This document shows positions 63,890 through 64,000 of a stretch of DNA of 64,000 nucleotides, piece after piece (position 1 is the stretch's first letter; each line of letters starts with the position of its first letter). The position numbers and the translations under genes were made by a program. The notes beneath the pieces are model-generated. The model saw nothing but the letters and a program-made list of their open reading frames with translations. It did not search any database and was not told the origin of the DNA. Where the stretch lies: positions 1-64,000 of the forward strand of contig NZ_JARVKW010000008.1 of NCBI RefSeq assembly GCF_029813775.1. Reading direction: 5' to 3'. Source of the stretch: Streptomyces sp. DH24 (lineage in GTDB: Bacteria; Actinomycetota; Actinomycetes; Streptomycetales; Streptomycetaceae).

Positions 63890-64000
63890 GGGTGGCCTCC
63901 CCTTCCGTCGTTCCGGTCACTGCGGTTTGTTCGGCTTCTTCGGTTTCTTCGGCTTCTCCGGCCTCTTCGGCCGTGGTGGCGGGTGCGCTGACGGCGAGTG
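63879..64000 (-). CDS. rbsA: C-terminal end of the ribose ABC transporter ATPase (RbsA), partial
   Basis: Only the last ~40 codons are in the window: a low-complexity acidic tail (TTAEEAGEAEETEEAEQ, then TAVTGTTEGEATRGH and stop). The Glu/Ala/Thr run comes from a CGGCTTCTTCGGTTTCTTC-like nucleotide repeat at about 63926-63970. The identity rests on position, immediately upstream of rbsBC with an 11-base overlap, not on motifs, since the ATPase motifs lie outside the window. Confidence 0.6.
   Translation of the reverse strand, partial: LAVSAPATTAEEAGEAEETEEAEQTAVTGTTEGEATRGH

Noticed and set aside
1..64000. CRISPR arrays, insertion sequences, integrases or phage genes
   Set aside because: No regularly spaced repeats with unique spacers and no transposase, integrase or phage structural proteins were seen; the tandem repeats found are direct and without spacers.

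Overview
The window looks like chromosomal core DNA from a Streptomyces close to S. coelicolor. The base composition is very high in GC, many starts are GTG with strong GGAGG-type ribosome sites, and there are long antisense open frames. The gene order also matches the S. coelicolor region I remember as roughly SCO2793 down to SCO2746: orn-adpA, glmS, a GH20 hexosaminidase, the desferrioxamine cluster, a branched-chain acyl-CoA block, and ribose genes. That match is from memory, not a search. I see no insertion sequence, prophage, integrase or CRISPR array.

Left part (1-7936). A tRNA-His gene has a perfect 29-bp hairpin at its 3' end. Next come oligoribonuclease (orn) and adpA, the developmental master regulator, which carries the diagnostic TTA (bldA-dependent) codon between its two domains. 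A small membrane protein, a universal stress protein, glmS with a small partner gene, and a secreted GH20 beta-N-acetylhexosaminidase follow. A DasR-type (dre) site lies between the divergent glmS and hexosaminidase units, so amino-sugar recovery and synthesis sit back to back.

7956-15255 is a complete desferrioxamine locus, all on the minus strand: binding lipoprotein desE, siderophore-interacting reductase desF, then desA-desB-desC-desD with overlapping starts and stops. Iron boxes (DmdR1/IdeR type) precede desE and desA.

15461-24020 is a leucine/branched-chain or isoprenoid acyl-CoA degradation block. It holds an acyl-CoA dehydrogenase, HMG-CoA lyase, biotin-dependent carboxylase alpha and beta, a divergent TetR regulator with two identical-pattern operators, a second acyl-CoA dehydrogenase and a thioesterase. 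24026-33853 has a cation-efflux protein, a maleylpyruvate-isomerase-like protein, a phosphatase-like protein, a PucR regulator divergent from a sodium:solute symporter, a ureohydrolase coupled to a ThDP enzyme (possibly an arginine-transaminase-type route), and a secreted endonuclease.

34382-55387 is rich in secreted and membrane proteins: a translationally coupled M14 carboxypeptidase and S8 protease, a RibD-like reductase, a sugar isomerase, an EamA transporter with a repeat tail divergent from a LysR regulator, a GH3 hexosaminidase with an operator-like promoter, an S37 peptidase, a fused two-domain ABC exporter, a phytase-like secreted protein, and a four-gene WhiJ-type regulatory locus (two small minus-strand genes, an HTH protein and a DUF397 protein).

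55681-64000 is sugar catabolism. A LacI regulator is divergent from a three-gene coupled operon (Gfo/Idh/MocA, DUF993, sugar isomerase) with a LacI-type operator at the likely start site. The ribose operon follows (rbsA end, rbsC-rbsB fusion, rbsK, rbsD), with a strong hairpin between the transporter and enzyme genes.
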